From assembly GCA_964543485.1 (NCBI GenBank), contig CAZIYI010000008.1, positions 1 to 18,460 of the forward strand: DNA of 18,460 bases, given 5' to 3'. Made by a program: the position numbers and the translations under genes. The notes below the pieces were generated by a model. That model did no database searches. It saw only the letters and a list, made by a program, of their open reading frames with translations, and had not been told where the DNA came from. This DNA comes from UBA2259 sp964543485. Lineage in GTDB: Bacteria > Patescibacteriota > Dojkabacteria > SC72. Below are positions 1 to 8,500 of the stretch, one piece after another (positions within the stretch are counted from its first letter, which is position 1; each line of letters opens with the position of its first letter).

Positions 1-61
1 GTAATTTGATCTCTTAAATTGTGTATTATTTATGATAACAAGTCAATAATTGATTGTACTA

Positions 62-117
62 TTGAAATAGTATTTGAAATTGTGTAACTTATTATTATAT
101 TAACTTCTTTTTATTTT
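62..117 (+). promoter_or_regulatory. candidate promoter(s) of the surface-protein gene
   Basis: Two overlapping possibilities are visible. One is TTGAAA (62-67), a 17-nt spacer, then TAACTT (85-90) with an upstream TG; it would give a leader of about 25 nt. The other is a TATTTT -10 at 112-117, only 4 nt before the ATG, which matches the leaderless arrangement of other genes here. No Shine-Dalgarno precedes the ATG under either reading. Confidence 0.4.
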
Positions 118-121
118 AATA

Positions 122-3100
122 ATGGATGATAGTATAGCAAGGGTATATAGATTTAAGAAAATATTGAAATATTCAATCATTTCTTTAATTGTTACTTTAA
201 TAGGTCTATTCATATTCGAATTTTTTAGAATAACACCTAATAATGTTAGATTTACTAATGTTACATCTAACTCTATTACTGTAAGTTGGAATACGAAGTT
301 TAAAACAGATGCAACAGCAATAGTTGTAGATAGTAAAAGTAAACTTCCATTTTTGATATTACCTTTTTCAAAAGATAGATTCTTTGATACAAGAGATATA
401 ACTAAAGCAGAGTTAGAGAATGTAAATAAGAATATCCAAAATCAAGAGGGTCTAACCATAACAATGAATGATATCATTACAGAGGTAAATGTATCTCAAA
501 GAGATAAATACTATACTCATCATGTAGAGATTAAGGGATTAGAACCAGAGACAGAGTACTCCTTTATGGTAGGAGACTGGATACTGTATAGGAAGGTTAA
601 GGATATATATGATAGTAATATAGCTAAAACATATACAACACCAGAATCAATAATTACTCCATACCCTGCCTATGGTTCAGTAAGAGATGCACAGGGTATA
701 GGTGATGTTCCTGCAGAGGAGTTACCTGTTGTAAGTGATGGTATAGTATATTTTCAATATTTAGATAATGTAACTGGTGAAGAGAGTAATATATTTTCTT
801 CTCCTTTAAATGAAACTGGTAATTGGTATGTTGATGTGGGTAGTGCTGTAGATAAGGATGGGAATGATTTTAAAGAAACGTATAAGGGTGGTGAAGAGGG
901 TATATATGTTACTCTTTCTTTAAATCTTGGATCTAAGGGTCAGTGGGAGAGAGAGAGGAATGCAAGTATAATATCTCCTACTGAGCCATTTGTTATCAAT
1001 ATTCCAATTGTAGAGAATGAAGATAGTACTGTTGACTCTTATGGTAATTTCTTAATAAATAAGATTCTTGCAAGAGAAACAGAACAACCAGCTGACTTTG
1101 ATGGAGAGTCTTGTCCTGCTGATTATCATCTAGATAATGGTATATGTGTTAAAGATACATATACACCAACTCCCAATCCAAAACCAAGTAATCCAGTACT
1201 CAATGAAAAAACAGATGACCAACCGATTGAATGTAAGAGTGGTGAAAAACTAATAAAGGGAAGATGTGTAAAAGTGACTACAAATACAACAACTACTGAA
1301 GAACCAAATTATGATGATGTTGTATTTGTAGACTATTGTGGACCTTGTAGAATAATGGTAAAGGATGGTGGAGGTGGTCATTGGGAAGCTCATGATTGTC
1401 CTCCAGAAACCTTAATTAAAAGAAATTGTAATGCTGGCGACCAATATATCATTCAAGAAGGGCTTACATGCGAAACCGGAGTCGGATTTGGTGAAGTAGT
1501 TGAATTTAACGGATCTTGTAAAAAGTGTTCTTTTATTGAAGATTCTACTACAAGAGATTCCGATTATAAATATATTCGTCCAAAATTTTTTAATGCAAAT
1601 ACCGAAGTTTATAATCCTGACTGTTCTATTAAAGAAGATGCTTCTCCAAAATGTGACGATCCAAAAAATGGAGTTTATTCTGGTTGTGAGGAAGGTACAG
1701 TGGCAAATTACAAGAATGATGGAAAGGGAAATATCACTTGGGATTGTGTACTAAATGACAAAGTTTCTACATGTAATTATAATCCAACTATTAAACTTGT
1801 TGAAATTCCAAAAGATGTACCTGTAGAATGTAGTGAAACAGGAGATGGACATTTATCTACTATCATTCAAGGTAAATGTGTTGACCCAGATGGTTGTAAA
1901 TGTAATACAGATAACATTGATTGTGGTAAGCCATGTAATATTAATGAAACTTTTTTTGATTCGAAAACCCAAAAAGATTGTGAGAATTTATCTAAAATAA
2001 CAGGAATAGATTACACACTTCTTAACAATACAGAGTGCATAATTCCTGATTCAAAAACCTCTGAAACTAACTGCGCAGAACTAAGTTATACATTTTATGG
2101 AATATATAACGAATTAGTATATTATGATGGCCATTGTATTAAACCATCTTCCAAACAATATTTTGCTACCCCAGATGATTTAGTAGAGTGTTATGAAAAC
2201 GGATGGTTTACAAATTTATATAAATCAGAGGGAGATAAAAACTTTGAGTGTTATAAAAAGAGATGGAAAGAATCTAATCACAATCTCGCTTGCGAATTAA
2301 ATGCAGAGTGCCCAGGTTATTATTATTGCTATAATAAAGAAGAAAATTCAATGCTAATGTGTCCTTACAATGGAAGTAGAATTACTCAAGTAAGCACTGA
2401 GAATACCAAAGCATTAACTAATTTACCTACTATATATCAGAATGACATATGTAATTCTGGTACTGATTATTGTCTTTGTATTTATGGAGTTGGTTTCAAC
2501 CGGATTATTGATAAAGGTGATCATTGTAATCAATGGTCGAAAGCAAATGATGATGATATTAGTTTAAATAAACAAAAGATATTTGTTTCGAAATCTTTTG
2601 CAAAGGACCTTTCCGAAAAATATATAATCGATCAAAATACCGGTTTAATTTTCAATATACCTGAAGGAACTTATATTATTGAAAGCAACGGTGAATTCTA
2701 TTCTTTTGATATCAGTAAATATACTTCAACTATTGCTAATAATTCAATTCTGTTATATGTTGATACTAATAGTAATGGAATATATGACAAAGATATTGAT
2801 AAAAAAATATCTGATTTTGGTTCTGAAATTAATATAATCAATATTACACATAATTATAAATATCCTTTAAAGAAAGGTTTTAATTTTATATCAATGCCAT
2901 TTGTAGTATTCGATGAGAAATCTAGAACCGCAGCCGAGTTACTTAAAGTCTTAAATGAGGTATACGGTGATGTAATATACTCCATATCTAAATATGATGG
3001 ATCATGGAAAGTAGTAGGTCAAAATGTAGATGTATATGATAATAATAACTTCCAATTAGTACCAGGACAGGGTTATGTAATTAAAGCAAAGAAAGATGTA

Positions 3101-3445
3101 GAAATTACAATACCTGGAAAACCAGTAAAATATGAAAGTGAAGAAGACTCTGCACCAATAAGTATATTCCCTGGATGGAATCTAATAGGGATATACGGTA
3201 CTAATGTTAAATCATATACTGCTAAAAGTATGTTACAAGATATTAACTCATACGAACCAATAGATTTTACAGCTAACAATCTTAGTAAATGGGAATCAGA
3301 TACACAAAGGTATGAAGGATTACAACTAGATACACAGGGAGGTGTAGAAATGGAATATGGGTTTGACTATACAATAGATCTACTTAAATCATACTTCCTA
3401 AGAGTAGAAAGTGGTGAAGGTAATTGGCAACCAAGTTTAAAGTAG
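122..3445 (+). CDS. giant Cys-rich membrane-anchored surface protein (FN3-like N-terminus)
   Basis: 1107 residues; no specific family recognised. Residues 1-16 are short and basic, followed by one hydrophobic segment (about 17-35) with no clear cleavage site, so it is probably an uncleaved anchor with the rest outside. Residues about 38-172 resemble a fibronectin type III fold (SITVSWNT, then LEPETEYSF), interrupted by an insertion. Residues about 180-300 look like a second beta-sandwich. From residue 331 to about 830 the protein is rich in Cys, Asn and Asp, including short modules of the form C-x10-C (331-342, 371-382). An Asp/Asn-rich calcium-loop-like segment (DTNSNGIYDKDID) follows. The last 200 residues carry two related beta modules (KGFNFISMPF and FPGWNLIGIY). 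Probable role: cell-surface adhesion or attachment (inference). Isoleucine and arginine codon use changes sharply in the middle (about 1437-2870), suggesting a mosaic gene. No Shine-Dalgarno. Confidence 0.85.
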   Translation: MDDSIARVYRFKKILKYSIISLIVTLIGLFIFEFFRITPNNVRFTNVTSNSITVSWNTKFKTDATAIVVDSKSKLPFLILPFSKDRFFDTRDITKAELENVNKNIQNQEGLTITMNDIITEVNVSQRDKYYTHHVEIKGLEPETEYSFMVGDWILYRKVKDIYDSNIAKTYTTPESIITPYPAYGSVRDAQGIGDVPAEELPVVSDGIVYFQYLDNVTGEESNIFSSPLNETGNWYVDVGSAVDKDGNDFKETYKGGEEGIYVTLSLNLGSKGQWERERNASIISPTEPFVINIPIVENEDSTVDSYGNFLINKILARETEQPADFDGESCPADYHLDNGICVKDTYTPTPNPKPSNPVLNEKTDDQPIECKSGEKLIKGRCVKVTTNTTTTEEPNYDDVVFVDYCGPCRIMVKDGGGGHWEAHDCPPETLIKRNCNAGDQYIIQEGLTCETGVGFGEVVEFNGSCKKCSFIEDSTTRDSDYKYIRPKFFNANTEVYNPDCSIKEDASPKCDDPKNGVYSGCEEGTVANYKNDGKGNITWDCVLNDKVSTCNYNPTIKLVEIPKDVPVECSETGDGHLSTIIQGKCVDPDGCKCNTDNIDCGKPCNINETFFDSKTQKDCENLSKITGIDYTLLNNTECIIPDSKTSETNCAELSYTFYGIYNELVYYDGHCIKPSSKQYFATPDDLVECYENGWFTNLYKSEGDKNFECYKKRWKESNHNLACELNAECPGYYYCYNKEENSMLMCPYNGSRITQVSTENTKALTNLPTIYQNDICNSGTDYCLCIYGVGFNRIIDKGDHCNQWSKANDDDISLNKQKIFVSKSFAKDLSEKYIIDQNTGLIFNIPEGTYIIESNGEFYSFDISKYTSTIANNSILLYVDTNSNGIYDKDIDKKISDFGSEINIINITHNYKYPLKKGFNFISMPFVVFDEKSRTAAELLKVLNEVYGDVIYSISKYDGSWKVVGQNVDVYDNNNFQLVPGQGYVIKAKKDVEITIPGKPVKYESEEDSAPISIFPGWNLIGIYGTNVKSYTAKSMLQDINSYEPIDFTANNLSKWESDTQRYEGLQLDTQGGVEMEYGFDYTIDLLKSYFLRVESGEGNWQPSLK

Positions 3446-3474
3446 ATTGATATTTAAAATATGATTGTAATAAA

Positions 3475-3499
3475 AAAGGGGAGAATCTTACTCCCCTTT
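3475..3499. terminator. bidirectional intrinsic terminator
   Basis: A 9-bp perfect stem (AAAGGGGAG, 3475-3483, with CTCCCCTTT, 3491-3499) encloses a 7-nt loop. It lies between the stop of the surface-protein gene (3445) and the stop of the convergent Tic20-like gene (3520). On the minus strand the stem is followed by TTTTTTATT, a strong U tract; on the plus strand by TTTCTCATT, which is weaker. It can serve both genes. Confidence 0.85.
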
Positions 3500-3519
3500 C
3501 TCATTATTTAAATAATTAA

Positions 3520-3870
3520 CTAACCAATCATACCCATTACTTTAAGTGCTAAATCTGACAGATATGGAATATCAAACCTTTCTCCTTTAGAAGTCTTCAG
3601 AAGACCTAGTACAAAGAGAACCATTGATAGAAGACCTAAAATACCTGCAAATAACGGACCCAAAATAGGTATAACCCAAAGGAAGTATATTACATTAAAA
3701 AATGCAAATTGAGTACCATGATATCTAACAAAAAGATCTTTCTTTTCTACAAACATAAGAATTAATCCTACAAAAGGAATACATGCAACTACACCCATTG
3801 TAAGATTATCTGGATTATACTTTATCTCTTCTAAAGTATATATTTTACTTGCTTTTTTCTCCTCTGCCAT
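3520..3870 (-). CDS. small Tic20/DUF4870-like membrane protein
   Basis: 116 residues from the chosen start (MAEEKK). There is a polar N-terminus, then three hydrophobic segments at about 23-41, 54-72 and 74-93, and a short amphipathic tail. The segment LFVRYHGTQFAFF between the first two membrane helices matches the conserved K-x-FVR(F/Y)H-x-Q pattern that I associate with the DUF4870/Tic20-like family. Members are small polytopic membrane proteins of unclear function in bacteria. An in-frame extension to 3966 exists, but it runs through the repeats of the lexA control region. The start at 3870 also has a TATTTT -10 just upstream, so I prefer the shorter form. Its 3' end is served by the terminator at 3475-3499. 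Function unknown. Confidence 0.75.
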   Translation of the reverse strand: MAEEKKASKIYTLEEIKYNPDNLTMGVVACIPFVGLILMFVEKKDLFVRYHGTQFAFFNVIYFLWVIPILGPLFAGILGLLSMVLFVLGLLKTSKGERFDIPYLSDLALKVMGMIG

Positions 3871-3874
3871 TGAT

Positions 3875-3880
3875 AAAATA
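3875..3880 (-). promoter_or_regulatory. -10 element of the Tic20-like gene
   Basis: Reading the minus strand, TATTTT ends 4 nt before the ATG at 3870. No convincing -35 is present. The spacing implies a leaderless or nearly leaderless transcript. Confidence 0.4.
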
Positions 3881-3932
3881 CTTAAATTTATATACATAAA
3901 GTATATACACAGAAGAAACAGAATAACAACAG

Positions 3933-3996
3933 GTATACTATAAGTAGTTGAAAGGTATACCCGCAATGGTATACTTGAATATTAAGTTTAGTATAC
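3933..3996. promoter_or_regulatory. four GTATAC sites upstream of lexA (candidate operator array)
   Basis: The self-complementary hexamer GTATAC occurs at 3933-3938, 3955-3960, 3969-3974 and 3991-3996. Start-to-start spacing is 22, 14 and 22 bp, which is symmetric, and 22 bp is close to two helical turns. Three copies extend to GGTATAC. The two lexA-proximal copies lie in a longer direct repeat, GTATACTT(G/A)AATAT. The last copy overlaps the lexA -10. Likely an autoregulatory LexA operator (inference); it does not resemble the E. coli CTGT-N8-ACAG or Bacillus CGAAC-N4-GTTCG boxes. Confidence 0.55.
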
Positions 3997-3997
3997 T
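3992..3997 (+). promoter_or_regulatory. -10 element of lexA
   Basis: TATACT lies 5 nt before the lexA ATG at 4003, so transcription would start at or within a base or two of the start codon. No clear -35 at 17 nt; that position is occupied by another GTATAC site. Confidence 0.5.
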
Positions 3998-4002
3998 TAA
4001 AT

Positions 4003-4656
4003 ATGGATGAGAAATTAACAATTAGACAAGAAGAAGTGTTAAGTGCTATCAGAAATTTCTTTTTTGATAACGGGTATGCTCCATCATTAACTGAGTTACA
4101 GACATTACTAGATATTAGTACAAAAAGAGGGGTTGTAAGCCATCTAGAGGCCTTAGAAAACAAGGGATATATTATTAGGACCAGTGAGCCAAGGGGTATA
4201 CAGGTTGTTAACGAAGATGAGAAAGATGAAATATATGAGTATCTAGTTGGTATACCTATTTTGGGCTATGCTAATGCAGGAACACCTTTGGTACTTGCTG
4301 AAGAACAAAATATGGGTATCTTACAAGTTGATAAAGCATTAGTTGGAAATAAAAGAGATCTGTTTGGATTAATAGTTAAAGGGGATTCTATGAATTTAAG
4401 GAGCATAGATGGTGGTAAGTTGGAAGAGGGTCATTATCTAGTTGTACAAAAGAATTGTGAATTTGAAGATGGGGATGTCGTTGTAGCAATAGTTGATGGA
4501 TGTGCTACTGTTAAGAATATTAAAAGAGAAAATGATCTTGTAATACTGTACCCTCAATCTTCTAATGGTATACATAAACCAATATATTTAGATTCAAATA
4601 GTAATTCAATAATAAATGGAAAAGTAATTAGAGTGTTAAACAATCCAAATATTTAA
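4003..4656 (+). CDS. lexA: LexA-family SOS repressor, S24 autoprotease
   Basis: 217 residues, normal for LexA. Residues 1-70 form the winged helix-turn-helix (TIRQEEVLSAIRNFF, then SLTELQTLL and VVSHLEALENKGYI). Residues about 82-217 are the S24 peptidase/dimerisation domain. The self-cleavage bond is expected at Ala92-Gly93 in YANAGTP, the nucleophile is Ser129 in KGDSM, and the general base is Lys171 in ATVKNIK. All required residues are present, so RecA-stimulated self-cleavage should work. The Ser-Lys distance is 42 residues, a few longer than in E. coli, because of a short insertion after GDSM. Product role: represses DNA-damage genes until cleaved. It probably represses itself through the GTATAC sites that overlap its promoter. 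It is convergent with nrdG, with 2 nt between stops. No Shine-Dalgarno; the mRNA is probably leaderless. Confidence 0.93.
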   Translation: MDEKLTIRQEEVLSAIRNFFFDNGYAPSLTELQTLLDISTKRGVVSHLEALENKGYIIRTSEPRGIQVVNEDEKDEIYEYLVGIPILGYANAGTPLVLAEEQNMGILQVDKALVGNKRDLFGLIVKGDSMNLRSIDGGKLEEGHYLVVQKNCEFEDGDVVVAIVDGCATVKNIKRENDLVILYPQSSNGIHKPIYLDSNSNSIINGKVIRVLNNPNI

Positions 4657-4658
4657 TA

Positions 4659-5351
4659 TTACCTAATATCTACATTTTTAACATACTTTAACATAGTACT
4701 TTTAATTTTCGATAACTCTTTTTCTGTAAATGAATTCCTGTTGTTTAAAGAAGGGTTAATTGTTTTACCTGGTCTAAAATTTTGAATGTAATATCTTTTA
4801 GCACCTTTTATCAACTCTCCTATCCCCTTAGCAGATTCTAATGTATGTATTCCTTTAACATAGGTTGTTCTAAATTCATAATCTTTGGCTTTTTCCATTA
4901 TTAATCTAATACTTCTTTCAATCTCATCATACTCAATCATATTTGTTAAATTCTGTTTATACAGCTCTTTTTCATATTTAACATCCATAGCCCAATAATC
5001 AACTATGTTTAAATTTAATATCTTTTTTACAATTTTAGAATCAGTACCATTAGTATCTAGTTTAACTAGGTATCCTAATTTCTTAACCTTTTGTATAAAA
5101 GGAATTAAATCAGATTGAATAGTTGGTTCACCACCAGTAATAACTACAGCATCTAGTAACCCCTTTCTAGATTTAAGGAATTTAAATATGTAATCCTCAG
5201 ATATAACCGAAGAGGGGATATACGGTTGAGTAACTAATTCAGGATTATGACAGTATTCACATCTTAAATTACATCCATATGTAAATATTAAGCCAGCTAC
5301 TTTACCAGGATAATCTAAAAGAGTAGATTTTTGAAATCCAGTGATTAACAT
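4659..5351 (-). CDS. nrdG: anaerobic ribonucleotide reductase activating protein (radical SAM, NrdG2 type)
   Basis: 230 residues. The radical-SAM cluster motif C27-x3-C31-x2-C34 (YGCNLRCEYCHNP) binds the [4Fe-4S] cluster that cleaves S-adenosylmethionine. GGEP at 73-76 and LDTNGT at about 98-103 are further SAM-binding segments. The N-terminus (GFQKSTLLDYPGKVAG) is typical of the NrdG2-type activases. Role: abstracts a hydrogen from the glycine of the RNR glycyl-radical domain to make the catalytically competent radical. It is the last gene of the nrd operon. Its ATG follows directly on the TAA of the glycyl-radical ORF (no gap), so the two are probably translationally coupled and made in step. 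That fits, since the small ORF product would be its substrate. Confidence 0.93.
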   Translation of the reverse strand: MLITGFQKSTLLDYPGKVAGLIFTYGCNLRCEYCHNPELVTQPYIPSSVISEDYIFKFLKSRKGLLDAVVITGGEPTIQSDLIPFIQKVKKLGYLVKLDTNGTDSKIVKKILNLNIVDYWAMDVKYEKELYKQNLTNMIEYDEIERSIRLIMEKAKDYEFRTTYVKGIHTLESAKGIGELIKGAKRYYIQNFRPGKTINPSLNNRNSFTEKELSKIKSTMLKYVKNVDIR

Positions 5352-5489
5352 TTAAGCACGAAATGTTACCCTATCATTAAACTCAGACTGTTTTCCCGGG
5401 TTCCACTGTGTAATAGGTCTAATATATCCAACAACTCTTGAATATATCTCACATCTTTGTCTTGTAACTGGTTTTTCTTTTCTTGTCAT
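5352..5489 (-). CDS. 45-residue glycyl-radical domain of the class III RNR, as a separate ORF
   Basis: 45 residues with the signature of the NrdD C-terminus: CEIYSRVVGYIRP, then QWNPGKQSEFNDR. Gly21 in RVVGY aligns with the radical glycine of class III RNRs (RVCGY/TCGY in the E. coli and T4 enzymes, from memory). The preceding nrdD ends at its zinc site and lacks this motif, so this ORF supplies the missing domain. It lies 18 nt after the nrdD TAA and is in the same frame, so one stop codon separates the two. It abuts nrdG with no gap. Either it acts in trans as a separate polypeptide, or a fraction of ribosomes read through the TAA, or the stop is a mutation or sequencing error. No Shine-Dalgarno. 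Domain identity is confident; the mode of expression is open. Confidence 0.85.
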   Translation of the reverse strand: MTRKEKPVTRQRCEIYSRVVGYIRPITQWNPGKQSEFNDRVTFRA

Positions 5490-5507
5490 AATATAGACAG
5501 TAAAATA

Positions 5508-8500
5508 TTAAATAATTTCTTTATATGGCATACCATCAATATACCCTGACTGAGCATCACATTTAGGGCAGAATTTATGCTCACCAGAGATATATCCATG
5601 GATAGGACAAATACTAAATGTTGGTGTTATAGAAAAGTAGGGTAGTTTGTAATTTTCAGCTATTTTCTTAACAAAAGAGCTAACACTTTCAGAAGAAGGC
5701 ATTCTCTCACCTAAAAATACATGAAGAACTGTACCACCTGTATACAAACACTGAAATTCATCTTGACAGTCCAGTGCCTCGAATATATCATCTGTAAATC
5801 CAACAGGAAGCTGTGAAGAGTTAGTGTAGTAAGGAGAAGAGTTTTTCTGTTTACCTAAATCTGAAGCAGCAATTATTTTATCTCCATACTTCTTTTTATC
5901 TGCTTTGGCAAATCTGTAAGTTGTACTTTCTCCCGGAGTTGCCTCTAAATTAAAAAGCTGATTAGTATCAATCTGGTAGGTCATTAATCTCTCTCTCATA
6001 TATTCCATTACCTCTAATCCAAACTTTCTTCCCTTTTTAGATGTTAGATCGTTACCTACACCAAAGAAATTAACCATTGCTTCATTTAAACCCAGAATAC
6101 CAATTGTATTAAAGTGATTCTTAAAATATTCTCCAAATCTTTCTTTAACATCTTTAAGATAGAATTTAGAGTAGGGGTATAATCCTCTATCCATATATTT
6201 TTCAATTAAAGATCTTTTGATAATTAAACTTTCTTTTGCAATGTCCATCAATTTATCTAATCTCTTGTAAAAATCCCGTTTATCCTTAGCCAAATATCCA
6301 ATTCTAGGCATATTAATAGTTACAACACCAATACTACCTGTTAAGGGATTAGCACCAAAAAGACCTCCACCTCTCTTTCTTAACTCTCTATTATCTAATC
6401 TAAGACGACAGTTATGAGTTAGAATACCAGTACTACCAACTGTAAATATTGGTTTATCATTGCTTACTTCAAAACAGTATGCTGAACTATTTGGTATTTT
6501 CTTAATATCCTTTATCTTTACCCACAACATATTGTCTTTTTTAAACCAAAAATCTCCATACTGTTTTCTACCAAGCTTGTATATCAATACTGCATAGTTA
6601 GTATCTTTCCCTAAACGATTTTCTCTGTTATCCTCATAAATGGATGTGGTCGTACCAAGAGTCGCGGCTAACATATTAAGAGATTTAACCATTTTTCTAG
6701 ATGAAGTATATATTCTATTCCTATTTCCACCATCTGTAGCGTAGTGACCATCAAAAACTCCTAATCTAAACTCTTTAGATGTTTCATACAACCTTGCTGT
6801 ATATGCTTTTTCTCTCTCTTTTCCAGTTACATAGTCTTTACATAGACCTACAGCGGCTTTAGAATGTATTTTTAAAGTAAGTAGTTTAGTGTCTTCGTAT
6901 TCCTTAATTGAAAAATTAGCTCCAAAATATGTTTCAGATATGTGAATTAGTTTTTTAACAACATCTTTTTTCTGATCTAAAGAAAGAGAAAATACAACAG
7001 AAGTTTCTTCATCAAAGCTCCCATCACCCGCAAAAGCTCCTACAAAATATCCTAAATCCTTGTTACCACCCTTACCTTCATAAACATTTAAGGAGTAGGG
7101 AAGATACATATCTGCAGTAAGTTGTGAGCCAATCAGTTCTTTAATTTTTGAATTACTGTTCTCTAAAACAAAATTAAGATGTTTTCTAGACATTCTAATA
7201 CTATGATTATTCGAAAGAGTAACTCTGATCATTTCTTGATTCTCAAACTTGTTAAACTTACCCTTTACAAATCTTCCATTACTAAATATTTCATACTCTA
7301 TCTGCTTAGAATGACCTTCATAAACATTTCTAATATCAGAGAACTCTAAGCCCCTGCCTCGTGATGATTTAATCAAAACTTTTTCATCACCAGCCAAAGG
7401 ACACATAGATCTTGCATCATCAGGACTCATATCAGAATTAATGAAGTTAGAAAAATATGGGATACCATATTTAGCGGTCATTTCCCACAAAGGAATATGT
7501 TTAGGATTATCCCAATCAAAATCTTTCGTAAGATTGTAGGTGGGAATAGGGTAGGAAAAAAGACGACCTTGAGCATCACCCTCCATCATAACTTCACAGA
7601 AAGCTTGATTAATCATATCCATCTCTTTTTGAAAATCAGAGTATTTTTCTTTCTGCGGTTTACCACCAATAATGACATTTTCTTTTGCTAACATACCGTT
7701 AGGTACCAAATCCATTGTAATGTTTGTGAATGGGGTTTGACATCCGACTCTTGTAGGAACATTCATATTAAAAAGAAATTCCTGCATCTTTTGTTTTACT
7801 TCAGAATATGTAAGCTTATCATAGGCAATAAATGGGGCAAGCAATGTATCAAAACTAGAAAACGCCTGAGCACCAGCTGCCTCATGTTGCAGAGTATATA
7901 GATAGTTTACACACTGACCTAATGCAGCACCAAAATGTTTAGCAGGAGCAGAAGATATTTTACCAGGAACTCCAGTAAAACCCTTTAAGAGTAAATCCTT
8001 TAAATCCCAACCACAACAGTATGTAGCTAACATGCCTAAATCGTGAATATGAAGATCCGCATTTATATGTGCATTAGATATTTTTTTAGGATATGTAGAA
8101 TACAACCAGTAATTTGCTTGAACAGAAGAAGATATATGATTATTCAAGCCCTGCCATGAATACGCCATATTACTATTCTCTTTAACCCTCCAGTCCTCTT
8201 CACCAATATACCCCCGTACTAACTCCTCCGCATCAATTAAAGATTTAATATTTTTAACCTTATTCCTTAGATTAACAAACAACTCTAAAGCAATAGCGGT
8301 CTTACCATGACCCATCTCTTTTAAAGTCTCTTTTACCTCAGAGAATATCTCCTCAGTAGTAATCTCTTCATCAGTAGGATATTTATTTACTAATCTCTTC
8401 ACAACTTCATCTGAAACTTTTTTAGCTCTTTCTCTATCATTACCACCTACACTCTCGGCCGCTTTAAAAATAGAAGTAGTAATTCTTTCTTGATCAAATT

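Noticed and set aside
1500..1754. 84-codon open frame inside the surface-protein gene
   Set aside because: Out-of-frame shadow of a well-supported long gene.
3871..3966. Longer start for the Tic20-like protein, adding 32 hydrophobic residues
   Set aside because: The extension runs through the GTATAC array, is not typical of the family, and the shorter ATG has a well-placed -10.
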